Positions 26,858 to 35,561 of a stretch of 64,000 bases of DNA are shown here, piece after piece. Both the position numbers and the translations under genes were made by a program. The stretch covers positions 248,001-312,000 of the forward strand of contig NZ_QXED01000005.1 of the NCBI RefSeq assembly GCF_003583365.1, given 5' to 3'. The stretch comes from Fibrisoma montanum. GTDB lineage: Bacteria; Bacteroidota; Bacteroidia; Cytophagales; Spirosomataceae. The notes beneath the pieces were generated by a model that saw only the letters and a program-made list of their open reading frames with translations, was not told where the DNA came from and searched no databases. How positions within the stretch are numbered: the stretch's first letter is position 1; every line of letters begins with the position of its first letter.

Positions 26858-29213
26858 ATTCAGTTCGTAAACTTTTCACTGGATTCATCAGGGCAGCTTT
26901 GATGCTTTGGAAGCTTACCGTTGCCAGGGCAATGCCGATCGCCAGCAAACCCGCCAGCCCAAACATCCACCAGGCAATGTCAATCTTGTAAGCGAAGTCT
27001 TGTAACCACTCATTCATGGCGTACCAGGCAAGGGGCGACGCAAGTACAATGGCGATGAACACCAGTTTCAGGATGTCTATTGAAAGCAGGGATATAATAC
27101 TAGCGACGCTGGCACCCAGCACTTTTCGAACACCAATCTCTTTTGTGCGCTGTTCGGATGTAAAAGCAATCAGCCCAAACAGGCCAAGGCAGGAGATAAG
27201 AATAATGAGCGTTGAAAACCAGGTGAGCAGGATTTTAGCTTTCTCTTCCTGCTGGTACTGTTTGTCGAAGCTTGTGTCCAGAAAAGCCGCTTCGAAGGGA
27301 TACTCCGGTATGAGCGAAGCCCAGGCTGACCGGACGACCTCCACATCAGACGGCCTGAGCCGAACCAGCACGTTGAGCGGGTTGTCTGTCTGGTAATACA
27401 GCATCATGGGCTCAATCCGGTTGTGCAGCGACGCGAAGTGGTGGTCGCGTACCACACCAATTACCTGCCGAGGTAGCGAATCATTCGATGACGTCTTTAC
27501 TGTCTGACCAATGGCCTGATCCATCCGCCAGCCCATCCATTTAACAAAGCTTTCGTTGACGATAACGGCCCGGTTTTTATCGCTGGCAAGTTCAGAATTG
27601 AAATTTCGACCCGCTTGCAGTTTGATTTGCAGTAGGTTCAGATAAGCCTCGTCGATACGGGCGAAAAATACCAACTGCTCAGTTTTCTGACCGTCGACTT
27701 CTCGAACGACACTCCCTTTTGCGTCATTGGTAATGGGACTCAGGCCCAGCGAAACGGCTTCGATGCGGCTGTTCTGGGCCAGCATCGTTTTCAGAACGCG
27801 CATCTTCTGTCGAATCGCTTCTTCGGCCGGCACACTCACTACCAGAACCTGCTCTTTCGTAAAACCGGGGTCTTTGCTACGTAGATAATCCGTCTGTTGC
27901 CGCACGACCAGCGTACTGACGATGAGACTTACCGACAGCGTAAATTGCAGTACGACCAGCGACTTTCGGGTCCACTGGCGACCCATTCCGCGTGATTGCC
28001 CTTTCAGTGCCCCCACCGGCTGAGCCGACGACAGGAACAGGGCCGGGTACAATCCGGTGAGCAAACCCACTAACCCAAGCCCGGCAAGCCCACCCGAAAC
28101 GAATGACCAGTTGGGCAGCGTCAGCGGAATAGCGGTGAACTGTTCAAACACCGGACGAACCACAAGTATCACGCCCAGTGACAAAACAGTGCTCATGAGC
28201 ATAACCAACCACGCTTCGCCGAGAAACTGACCAAGCAACTGATGGCTACCAGCTCCCATTACCTTTCGAATTCCGACCTCTTTCTGCCGCTTGGTAGCCT
28301 GAACCACGTACAGGTTCATGTAATTTATGCACGCAACCAGCAAAATAAATGCGGCCACAATGGAGAAAATAGTTAGGTACATCCGGTTGCCTTTGGGCGT
28401 ATCATCGAACAGGCCATCAACGAAATGCAGCTCCGTGAGCGGTTGTAGCTGATGCTCTATTTTGATATCATACCCTAATGCCTTAATGCGGGGGGCTACC
28501 TGTGTCTTATCAAATTGAGCCAGCTTTCGGCGGAATCCACTTGCCTGCGTCTGATCGGCCAGGAGCACATACGTAAAACAGGACGTGTCAAATACGTCTT
28601 CAGCCGAAGCAGGGGCATCCCGCCAGGACAGAAGCGCGCTGAACCTTAGATCAGTGTTAGGCGGAAGGTCCTGCAATACGCCGGTCACTGTATAAGGCTG
28701 CTTATTCAGTATCAGGATTTTTCCAGTTGGATCGGCTGCGCCAAAATATTTCCCGGCTAATTGCTGAGTCAGCACCACACTATTGGGCTTGTCTAAAGCG
28801 GTTTTACTGCCGGAAAGCAACCGGTACGAGAACACGTCGAAAACGCTTTTATCCGTTTCGTACACATCGCCTTCGTTCGTCAGTTCATTGCCGTGTCGTT
28901 TGGTTGCTACGGGTACAGATTTGAATCGAACCGTTTTCAGCACCTCGGGATGTGTCTGCTGTAATCTAGGACCAACATCGGCACCCGACAGCGCCAGACC
29001 ATCATCCGAATCAGCCATTTTGAATCGGGTGATGACGCGAAAGATCGAATCCGCCCGCTCATGAAACCGGTCAAATGTGAGTTCGTTCCAGACGTACAGA
29101 CTTATCAGCCAGCAAGCGGCCATACTGACCGACAAGCCTATCATGTTGATCCCGGTGTAAAGCCGGTTTCGGCGCAGGGTCCGCCAGGCGATTTTAAGGT
29201 AGTTGCGAAGCAT
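26856..29213 (-). CDS. FtsX/MacB-type permease without prefix, run C gene 2
   Basis: 785 residues from ATG 29213. The frame extends upstream to 29276, but that extension (MGRGVTNPPPAPSPRPHAPTT) is translated hairpin repeat and not credible. TM1 is near 20-42 (MIGLSVSMAACWLISLYVW). The FtsX motif INYMNLYVVQATKRQKEVGIRKVMGA is near 289, where the usual LSTARS is replaced by LYVVQA. TM5 contains QFTLSVSLIVSTLVV. The second periplasmic domain has NSELASDKNRAVIVNESFV. The C-terminal block has LISCLGLFGLIAFTSEQ and ends NPVKSLRTE. It lies 78 bp behind the next gene with hairpin copy 9 between. Membrane component of unknown specificity. Confidence 0.93.
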   Translation of the reverse strand: MLRNYLKIAWRTLRRNRLYTGINMIGLSVSMAACWLISLYVWNELTFDRFHERADSIFRVITRFKMADSDDGLALSGADVGPRLQQTHPEVLKTVRFKSVPVATKRHGNELTNEGDVYETDKSVFDVFSYRLLSGSKTALDKPNSVVLTQQLAGKYFGAADPTGKILILNKQPYTVTGVLQDLPPNTDLRFSALLSWRDAPASAEDVFDTSCFTYVLLADQTQASGFRRKLAQFDKTQVAPRIKALGYDIKIEHQLQPLTELHFVDGLFDDTPKGNRMYLTIFSIVAAFILLVACINYMNLYVVQATKRQKEVGIRKVMGAGSHQLLGQFLGEAWLVMLMSTVLSLGVILVVRPVFEQFTAIPLTLPNWSFVSGGLAGLGLVGLLTGLYPALFLSSAQPVGALKGQSRGMGRQWTRKSLVVLQFTLSVSLIVSTLVVRQQTDYLRSKDPGFTKEQVLVVSVPAEEAIRQKMRVLKTMLAQNSRIEAVSLGLSPITNDAKGSVVREVDGQKTEQLVFFARIDEAYLNLLQIKLQAGRNFNSELASDKNRAVIVNESFVKWMGWRMDQAIGQTVKTSSNDSLPRQVIGVVRDHHFASLHNRIEPMMLYYQTDNPLNVLVRLRPSDVEVVRSAWASLIPEYPFEAAFLDTSFDKQYQQEEKAKILLTWFSTLIILISCLGLFGLIAFTSEQRTKEIGVRKVLGASVASIISLLSIDILKLVFIAIVLASPLAWYAMNEWLQDFAYKIDIAWWMFGLAGLLAIGIALATVSFQSIKAALMNPVKSLRTE

Positions 29214-29230
29214 AGTTGTAGGGGCGTGGG

Positions 29231-29292
29231 GCCTAGGGCTTGGGGCTGGGGGCGGGTTTGTTACCCCACGCCCCAAGCCCCAAGCCCTGGGC
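29231..29292. repeat. GC-rich intergenic inverted repeat (copy 9)
   Basis: Arms 29231-29256 and 29267-29292 pair over 26 bases with about three non-Watson-Crick positions and a 10-nt loop. It overlaps the stop codon of the upstream permease (29292). The core GTTACCCCACG is conserved. Confidence 0.8.
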
Positions 29293-31703
29293 TATTCGGT
29301 TCGTAAACTCGTCACTGGATTCATCAGGGCGGCTTTGATGCTTTGGAAGCTTACCGTTGCCAGGGCAATGCCGATCGCCAGCAAACCCGCTACGGCGAAT
29401 ACCCACCAGGCGATGTCGATCTTGTAGGTAAAGTCCTGCAACCACCCGTTCATGACATACCAGGCCACCGGCGAAGCGATGAGTATGGCAATCAGCACCA
29501 GTTTCAGGAAATCCTGGGAGAGCAAAGCGACGATGCTCGTGACGGATGCACCGAGAACTTTACGGATACCAATTTCTTTGGTTCGCTGAACCACTACGTG
29601 CGATACCAGCCCGTATAAGCCAAGGCAGCAAATCAGGATGGCAATCCCGGTGAACGCATTGATTAGTTTATTAATCATGTTTTCGGTCTGGTACAGGCTG
29701 GCTACCTGCTGGTCGAGAAACTCGTACTCAAATACCTCGTCGGGGTAGATTTGCTGCCAAACTTGTCGAATGCGTTCAAGCGTCTGCGCGGAGTTCTGAC
29801 CCGAAATTCGAATGCCTGCTTTCCGGTACCAGTCGGCGTAACTGGCGATGACGCAAGGCCCAATTTCATCGCGCAGTGATTTCTGATGAAAATCGGTAAC
29901 GACGCCCACAATAGGTAACGGAACGGGCGATAGGTAGTATTGAAGCTTTTTGCCCAGAACCTGCTGCGGATCATGAAAGCCAAGTTTGTGGAGCAGGGTT
30001 TCATTAATCAGGTACTCCCGGATGGTGTCGCTGGGTGTTATATTTCGGCCAGCCAGCAACTTTATACTGTACGTACTCATGTAATCGGCATCGCCCAGCC
30101 GCTCCAGCACCGGAAACTTGGCCCATTCGGCACTGCCATTGAATTTAAACGAACCGCCATAACCCAGGACGCTGGAAGGCGGCAGCACGGTTAAACTAAC
30201 GGACCGTATATCGGTATACGACGAAAGCTGCTGTTTAAACGCATCCTGTTTCGCTTTTTGGCCCTGCGGCAACGTGATCGTTATCACATTGTCTTGCCGA
30301 AAACCCAGATCAGCCTGTTGCATGTATTGAAGTTGATAGGCCACCACGAATGCACCTAGAATCAACGCCTGGCAAACCGCAAACTGCGTGACAACCAGCA
30401 CCCGGCGAACCGTAAAGCCACGACCAGACTGCCCAACCGCCGAACCGGTTAACCTGCCCCGCAGGGCAGCCAGTGGCGAGAAGCCTGACAGGACTGCAGC
30501 CGGGTAACCACCCGCCAGCAAAACAACAACGGTCAGCAACAGACCTACGAAACCCAATGTCAACCCATCGAGCCGTAGTGTCAGATTAAGTTGTATCCAA
30601 TTGTTGAACAGCGGTAGTAACACAAGAACGAGCAGAATGGCCACGACCATAGCGGCCATAATAATCAGGGCTGTTTCGAGTAGAAACTGACCAATCAACT
30701 GACCCCGCGAACTGCCCAGCGTTTTTCGGACGCCTACCTCCTTACTACGCCGGAGAGCCTGTGCAGTAGCCAGATTGATAAAATTGATGCAGGCTGCTAC
30801 GACCAATAAAATTCCAACAGCGCCCAGCGACCACAACAGCGAGGGACGAATGGCTCTGCCGGGATCACGGGCTATATCAAAATGAAACTCCCGCATTGGC
30901 TGCACCGTAAAGCGAAACACATTGGCGTCGGAGCCGTAATGCTTCTTGGCAAGGGCTGGCAGCGCCCGTTGCAGACTTACGGCTGACTCCGGATTTTTGA
31001 GCGTAGCGTACAGCCGGTTGGTGCTGTTCAGAAACCCCCAGTCCGCTACGTTGAAATCCGGCGACAGCTTTTTCAACGTAGCCATTGAGATAAATAAATC
31101 CAGGTCAGTGTCGGTCGTGGCAGGTGGGTCAGCCAGCAGGCCGGTCACGGTAACATCGCTTTTGTTGTTAAGGGTCAGTACCTGGCCAATCGGGTTGGTG
31201 TCACCGAAGTACTTCTTCGCCCAGGATTCGGTCAGGACAACCATATTGGGCTCACGCAGGGCGGTTTTCGGATTGCCCTGCAACCAGGTATAAGTCAGCA
31301 CATCAAACCATTCCGGCTCCACCAATCCTGTCCCTTTGTGTTCCAGAAAGCGTATGGTTTCCTGCTGACCCCGGCGTTTGACACTGACCGTTAAGTCGCG
31401 GTTCATTATCAAAAAAGCCGCCTGGTCGACCTGCGGATACTGGGTACGTAACACCTGGGCCATCGGAAGTGGCGCTTCGGGATTGTATTCTGTGTAACCG
31501 TCGGGGAGGTACACATCCGTAGCGATGCGAACGATGCGGTCGTAGTTGGCGTGGTGCCGGTCGGTGCTGAGGTGATGACGTAAAAAGAGGAAGATTACCA
31601 AAGCCCCCGCTACACCAACCGATAGGCCGATGGTGTTCAATAGCGCATAGCTACGTTGTGTGCGCAGGTGCCGAAGGGCAATAGTGAAGTAGTTCTGAAA
31701 CAT
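29292..31703 (-). CDS. FtsX/MacB-type permease without prefix, run C gene 1
   Basis: 803 residues starting MFQNYFTIALRHLRTQRSY, so the core begins at once. TM1 is near 20-41 (TIGLSVGVAGALVIFLFLR). The FtsX motif NFINLATAQALRRSKEVGVRK is near 299, followed by TLGSSRGQLIGQFLLET. The TM5 region is VLVVTQFAVCQALILGAFVV, with an unusual Cys-Gln in the middle. The C-terminal block has LICCLGLYGLVSHVVVQRTKEIGIRK and ends NPVTSLRTE. It is the first gene of run C and is preceded by a short 5' inverted repeat (31708-31741) and by the terminator of the phosphatase-like gene. Neither a PadR gene nor a sigma54-like element is visible, so this run is regulated differently from A, B and D. Confidence 0.93.
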   Translation of the reverse strand: MFQNYFTIALRHLRTQRSYALLNTIGLSVGVAGALVIFLFLRHHLSTDRHHANYDRIVRIATDVYLPDGYTEYNPEAPLPMAQVLRTQYPQVDQAAFLIMNRDLTVSVKRRGQQETIRFLEHKGTGLVEPEWFDVLTYTWLQGNPKTALREPNMVVLTESWAKKYFGDTNPIGQVLTLNNKSDVTVTGLLADPPATTDTDLDLFISMATLKKLSPDFNVADWGFLNSTNRLYATLKNPESAVSLQRALPALAKKHYGSDANVFRFTVQPMREFHFDIARDPGRAIRPSLLWSLGAVGILLVVAACINFINLATAQALRRSKEVGVRKTLGSSRGQLIGQFLLETALIIMAAMVVAILLVLVLLPLFNNWIQLNLTLRLDGLTLGFVGLLLTVVVLLAGGYPAAVLSGFSPLAALRGRLTGSAVGQSGRGFTVRRVLVVTQFAVCQALILGAFVVAYQLQYMQQADLGFRQDNVITITLPQGQKAKQDAFKQQLSSYTDIRSVSLTVLPPSSVLGYGGSFKFNGSAEWAKFPVLERLGDADYMSTYSIKLLAGRNITPSDTIREYLINETLLHKLGFHDPQQVLGKKLQYYLSPVPLPIVGVVTDFHQKSLRDEIGPCVIASYADWYRKAGIRISGQNSAQTLERIRQVWQQIYPDEVFEYEFLDQQVASLYQTENMINKLINAFTGIAILICCLGLYGLVSHVVVQRTKEIGIRKVLGASVTSIVALLSQDFLKLVLIAILIASPVAWYVMNGWLQDFTYKIDIAWWVFAVAGLLAIGIALATVSFQSIKAALMNPVTSLRTE

Positions 31704-31707
31704 GAAT

Positions 31708-31741
31708 GTCCGTACCCTGATTCGGCGGTCAAGGTACGGAC
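31708..31741. promoter_or_regulatory. Inverted repeat immediately upstream of run C
   Basis: GTCCGTACC (31708-31716) and GGTACGGAC (31733-31741) are perfect 9-base arms with a 16-nt spacer, starting 5 bp before the start codon at 31703. It could be an operator or a 5' UTR hairpin hiding the initiation region. Confidence 0.5.
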
Positions 31742-31762
31742 GATGTTGATATCTAGGCTGTT

Positions 31763-31790
31763 AAAAAAAGTTAAGCCTTGTAAGCGGCTT
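31763..31790 (-). terminator. Terminator after the phosphatase-like gene
   Basis: On the minus strand a short stem AAGCC...GGCTT is followed by AAC and seven T residues, a few bases after the stop codon at 31799. Confidence 0.65.
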
Positions 31791-31798
31791 CTGTTGGA

Positions 31799-33034
31799 TT
31801 ACTTCAACACCACCCACTTGTTGACCGAGTTGGCGGGGCCTTCGAGCCAGATTTTGTAGAACGACGATGGTTTGTCTTTCACCGGGACGCTGAACTGCTG
31901 CTGGCTTAACGGCACCTGGCCAACCAGTTGATACGTGTCTTTGCCGCCGGTTTCAAACTGATTGGTGGTTGCCAGCCAGACCTTGACGCTGCCGGTTGGT
32001 TCCAGCGTTTTCCAATGGATTTGCAACGTGCCGTTGTCAAGCACAACCTGCGGGTCGGCCAGGGAAACCGGTCCCAGCAGGGAAACCCCGTCTACTTCCG
32101 GCACCAGATCGTTGGGAATGTCGATGCGCATAAATCGGGCTATTGTCGGCATCAGATCAACAATACCCGGTGCAAACTGCCGCCCGTAGGTGTTCAATCC
32201 CGGCTGGTTAGACACAACCCAGGTGGTCCGCTCGCGATCCGACTGCCCACCGTGGTTAAGTCCGGTTTTAGCGTCGCGGCCGTGGTCGGTGGTAATAATC
32301 AGCAGCCAGTCTTCCGGAAATTGTTGCTGACGTAGCTGAAACGCGCGGCTGAGCCGCCCGATCTGGGCGTCCATTTTTCTGACGGCCTCGTCCATCTGGG
32401 GGCTGTCGCCGTACTTATGCCCAATGTCGTCGGTGAACTCAAGATACACCCACGACAGGTCGGGGGCCTGGCTGGTCAGGCAGGTAACGGCTTCGTCGAT
32501 GACCCGGTTGTCAATCCGGTTCATAAATGTCCGTTCCTGGTCGTGCGGGAAATTCACGGTATCCAGCTCGTAGCCATCAGCATGGTAATCAACGTTGATA
32601 GTACCGGTCTGGGGCAGGCCGTCGCCCACCAGTTTGGTGCGGTTATCCAGCCAACTGCTGAATACAGCCGTTTTTTTATGAGGATACTGATTTTTGAGAA
32701 GCCGAAAAAGGGTGGGGTAGTGGTAGTTGGGTGCTTTGATGTCGTTGCCCCAGACGTTGTGTTTGTTCACCCAGGTGCCCGTCAGCAGGCTATTGTAACC
32801 CACCGCCGAGATGGTCGGCGTTTGTGAATACGTCCCTTTCTGCCCTCCCACGTACGCCCGTTTGTAGAAGCCAGCCTTCGCCAGACTGTCCAGATGGGGC
32901 GTCGGCACCTTCTCAATCACGTCGGCCGGTATCCCATCGACGATAACAAAGACAGCTTTGGGCGTGCGGTTTTGAGCCAGTAAGGAAAACGGCGCAGCAA
33001 CGGTCAGCAGGGCAAGAGCGAACAGCTTTTTCAC
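31799..33034 (-). CDS. Secreted type I phosphodiesterase/alkaline phosphatase-family protein
   Basis: 411 residues from a GTG start at 33034, with a clear signal peptide ([21 protein letters not shown]). The alkaline-phosphatase-superfamily fold is indicated by metal-binding motifs in order: FVIVDGIP (Asp), [15 protein letters not shown] (nucleophile region), [12 protein letters not shown] (Asp, His) and [16 protein letters not shown] (Asp, His). After about residue 300 there is an extra C-terminal region ending in [17 protein letters not shown], resembling a small beta domain. Likely a periplasmic phosphodiester or nucleotide hydrolase. It follows the NamZ-like gene by 81 bp on the same strand, so the two may form a cell-wall or extracellular-degradation operon. 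Substrate not deducible. Confidence 0.88.
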   Translation of the reverse strand: MKKLFALALLTVAAPFSLLAQNRTPKAVFVIVDGIPADVIEKVPTPHLDSLAKAGFYKRAYVGGQKGTYSQTPTISAVGYNSLLTGTWVNKHNVWGNDIKAPNYHYPTLFRLLKNQYPHKKTAVFSSWLDNRTKLVGDGLPQTGTINVDYHADGYELDTVNFPHDQERTFMNRIDNRVIDEAVTCLTSQAPDLSWVYLEFTDDIGHKYGDSPQMDEAVRKMDAQIGRLSRAFQLRQQQFPEDWLLIITTDHGRDAKTGLNHGGQSDRERTTWVVSNQPGLNTYGRQFAPGIVDLMPTIARFMRIDIPNDLVPEVDGVSLLGPVSLADPQVVLDNGTLQIHWKTLEPTGSVKVWLATTNQFETGGKDTYQLVGQVPLSQQQFSVPVKDKPSSFYKIWLEGPANSVNKWVVLK

Positions 33035-33115
33035 GATACGTATGCAAATGAACTAATCGGACCCAAAAATAACGGTTCGTCTTCGTCCTGGCCGACAGGC
33101 TACGTTAAGCATTCG

Positions 33116-34360
33116 TTACGGATACAGCAGATACTTCTTCCGCATCGTTTTATAGTCAGACAACCCCGGCTCCCAGCTCTGGCGTATCTCTTTTTCACTC
33201 GCGCCGGCGATGATCTGCTTTTTCAGGTTTTCGGTGCCCGCCAGCTTATCGAAGTTGCCGATCTCCTTACTCTGGCTTATGTCAAAAAAACGCGCTTTGT
33301 CGGGATAGGCCTTGTACAGCTCCATGAGCCATTGCAGGTTGAGTTGCCGGGTTTTTCGGAGGGCATTGGTATCGTACTTCCGCAGGTCGAGACCATAACA
33401 ATCCGTATCCTGGTGCAGGGGCGCTTCTTTCATACCTTTGATGCTGACCGGCCGGAACGAGAACGAATAGGTACCCTTCAGGGCCGGAGCGCCCAGCACC
33501 GTGAACGGGATGTAGGTGCCCCGGCCCTGACTGATGATAGTGCCTTCGAACAGACAAACACTCGGATAAAGGAGGATAGACTGCTGGGTATTCAGGTTTG
33601 GCGAAGGGGCCACCGGCAGTACGTAGGGGGTGTCGTGCGTGTAGTTAGCTACCTTGATGATCTTCAGTTTGCACGAATTTTTGGGTAGGCTCCAGCCTTC
33701 CCCGTTAATCATTTGGGCAAACTCGCCAATGGTCATGCCGTGCGTAATGGGAATCCTGTGCTTGCCGATGCCCGAATGCAGGTGATCTTCCAGAATGGGG
33801 CCATCCACGATAAAACCGTTGGGGTTGGGCCGGTCCAGAATCAGTAATTCTTTGTTGGCCTCGACGCAGGCTTCCATAATGTCATTCAACGTATTGATAT
33901 ACGTATAAAAGCGGGCCCCTACGTCCTGGATGTCGAAGATCAGCAGATCAATCTTGTCTAGCTGCTCTTTCGACGGTTTCCGGTTTTTGCCGTACAGCGA
34001 GATAATGGGAATCCCGGTTTTGGCATCGACTTCATCGGCAACCCTGGCTCCGTTGCTGGCGTTACCGCGAAAGCCGTGTTCGGGTCCGAATACCATAACG
34101 ATGTTCACGCCCAGGCTTTGCAGACTGTCTACGCTGGGTTTACTGCCGATGATGGAAGTCGGGTTGACCACCATCCCGATCCGTTTTCCTTTGAGATACG
34201 GCAGGTAAGCCGATACCTGATCGGCACCCGTGATCAGATTCGGCTTCGACGGACCAGTACCAACAGGGGCGTTTGGTTGCGTAACGGGCGTTGGGTCGAT
34301 AAACGGTGTCGCGCACAGCCCCAGTACCAGCGGGAGCCAGACAATGGAAAACGATTTCAT
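33116..34360 (-). CDS. DUF1343/NamZ-like exo-beta-N-acetylmuramidase family protein
   Basis: 414 residues with a signal peptide (MKSFSIVWLPLVLGLCA) and a linker rich in Pro/Thr. The DUF1343 signature is strong: KGKRIGMVVNPTS, VFGPEHGFRGNASNGARV, SLYGKNRKPS, LLIFDIQDVGARFYTYI, LDRPNPNG and PITHGMTIGEFA. The family was shown in Bacillus (NamZ) to be an exo-muramidase releasing terminal N-acetylmuramic acid from peptidoglycan fragments. Here that activity is inferred from family membership. The protein probably acts in the periplasm in cell-wall recycling. It lies behind an AraC gene on the same strand (125 bp gap) and ahead of the phosphatase-like gene. Confidence 0.9.
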   Translation of the reverse strand: MKSFSIVWLPLVLGLCATPFIDPTPVTQPNAPVGTGPSKPNLITGADQVSAYLPYLKGKRIGMVVNPTSIIGSKPSVDSLQSLGVNIVMVFGPEHGFRGNASNGARVADEVDAKTGIPIISLYGKNRKPSKEQLDKIDLLIFDIQDVGARFYTYINTLNDIMEACVEANKELLILDRPNPNGFIVDGPILEDHLHSGIGKHRIPITHGMTIGEFAQMINGEGWSLPKNSCKLKIIKVANYTHDTPYVLPVAPSPNLNTQQSILLYPSVCLFEGTIISQGRGTYIPFTVLGAPALKGTYSFSFRPVSIKGMKEAPLHQDTDCYGLDLRKYDTNALRKTRQLNLQWLMELYKAYPDKARFFDISQSKEIGNFDKLAGTENLKKQIIAGASEKEIRQSWEPGLSDYKTMRKKYLLYP

Positions 34361-34485
34361 ACAATTCAGATCAGCAATAAGGCGGCAAGTTGAACAGAAA
34401 ACGAGAATGTGCCAAACCTAACAAAAAGACCCAGCCTGGAAAACTCTTCGATGGACACGTAGGTCAGGATACTGCGAGCGGATAG

Positions 34486-35406
34486 TTATAGTGTGGAAAG
34501 CAGATTAAGCCGGTACGTAGTAGGGGTGCTCTTGTAATGGCGTTTGAACAGCTTGTTAAGGTGGCATACGTCGGTGAAGCCAAATTCGTCGGCAACCTCC
34601 GACACGGTCAGTGAGGTCTGCTGAAGTCGCCTGGCCACTAATTTGAGCTTGTGCCGGATAATAAACTGCTGAATGGAAGCGCCGACCTGCTGCTTGAACA
34701 GGGCGCTCAAATGGCTGGGCGAGTAATTGAAGGCATCAGCAATCGTATCCATACGTAACCGATGCGGCTCACCGATATAACGAGTGATGTAGGCGATCAC
34801 CCGCCGGGTAATTTCCGACGAATGCGTGGGCTGCACGGATGTGGTCGGGGCAGACCGGGCGAGCAACCGGCAGACCAAACTCAGAATAACCGCCATCAAT
34901 GATTCAACAATGCAATTGTCGGAAGATGGGCGCAGGCTTTGCTTCTCCGCCAGCAGCATGACTACCAGTGCCCGAAGCTTGTCCTGGTCGGCGACGTCGG
35001 TGGCAATTGATCCCAGGCAGGGCGAGGTGGCGGCATCGAGATAGCCCCACGTATGGTTTTCCCGGGCGGGCAAGCTATCAACGAAGAACCGCGAAAACGA
35101 AAGCCGGTAAACGCTTGTTCGCTGCGCCATCGAAAAGCTGTGCTGATCCTGAGCAGCCAGGAAGAAGACATCCCCCGGGCCATACACAACCGGATTTCCA
35201 TTGACTACGAGGTGGCCTTCGCCCGCCTGAACCAGAATCAGTTCCTGACAATCAGGCCACCGCTTCGGCATAATCCGCTGATCCAGTTTAACATGTTCGA
35301 CAAACCAGGATTCCGACTGAGAACTGCGTTGTGTAAGCATGAGTAGTGAAGGTTTATGGCTACTGCTACCGGAACCAACACAATGCCATTCTGACAACGT
35401 AGCCAT
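34486..35406 (-). CDS. AraC-family transcriptional regulator with cupin-like N-terminus
   Basis: 306 residues from ATG 35406. A second in-frame ATG at 35340 (MLTQRSSQSESWF) would give 284 residues and may be the true start. The N-terminal sensing domain has a cupin-like stretch (LVVNGNPVVYGPGDVFFLAAQDQHSF). The C-terminus has two HTH motifs: DTIADAFNYSPSHLSALFKQ, then SLTVSEVADEFGFTDVCHLNKLF and KSTPTTYRLN. It is divergent from the sigma54 activator gene and shares a 155-bp region with two adjacent 16-bp palindromes. It could regulate itself, the activator, or the NamZ-phosphatase pair downstream. Effector unknown. Confidence 0.88.
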   Translation of the reverse strand: MATLSEWHCVGSGSSSHKPSLLMLTQRSSQSESWFVEHVKLDQRIMPKRWPDCQELILVQAGEGHLVVNGNPVVYGPGDVFFLAAQDQHSFSMAQRTSVYRLSFSRFFVDSLPARENHTWGYLDAATSPCLGSIATDVADQDKLRALVVMLLAEKQSLRPSSDNCIVESLMAVILSLVCRLLARSAPTTSVQPTHSSEITRRVIAYITRYIGEPHRLRMDTIADAFNYSPSHLSALFKQQVGASIQQFIIRHKLKLVARRLQQTSLTVSEVADEFGFTDVCHLNKLFKRHYKSTPTTYRLNLLSTL

Positions 35407-35467
35407 CCGGTTTTGAAAAGATTGTTGATTGTCAAAGGGTTATTAAATTTAGAGGTAAATCGGTATC

Positions 35468-35500
35468 CTCCACTATAGTAGAGACTCCAATATATTGGAG
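35468..35500. promoter_or_regulatory. Two adjacent 16-bp palindromes between the AraC gene and the sigma54 activator gene
   Basis: CTCCACTATAGTAGAG (35468-35483, one mismatched pair) and CTCCAATATATTGGAG (35485-35500, perfect) are separated by one base and share the CTCCA half. They lie 61 bp before the activator start. Likely an operator pair. Confidence 0.65.
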
Positions 35501-35561
35501 AGGCTGGCTGGAGTCGTTTTGGAGGTTTATCTTTACCGGTAGTCAACGTTCTTAATCCGAC

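Noticed and set aside
4497-29292. GC-rich repeats as a CRISPR array or mobile element
   Set aside because: Copies are separated by whole genes, vary in length and arms, and no cas or transposase genes are present.
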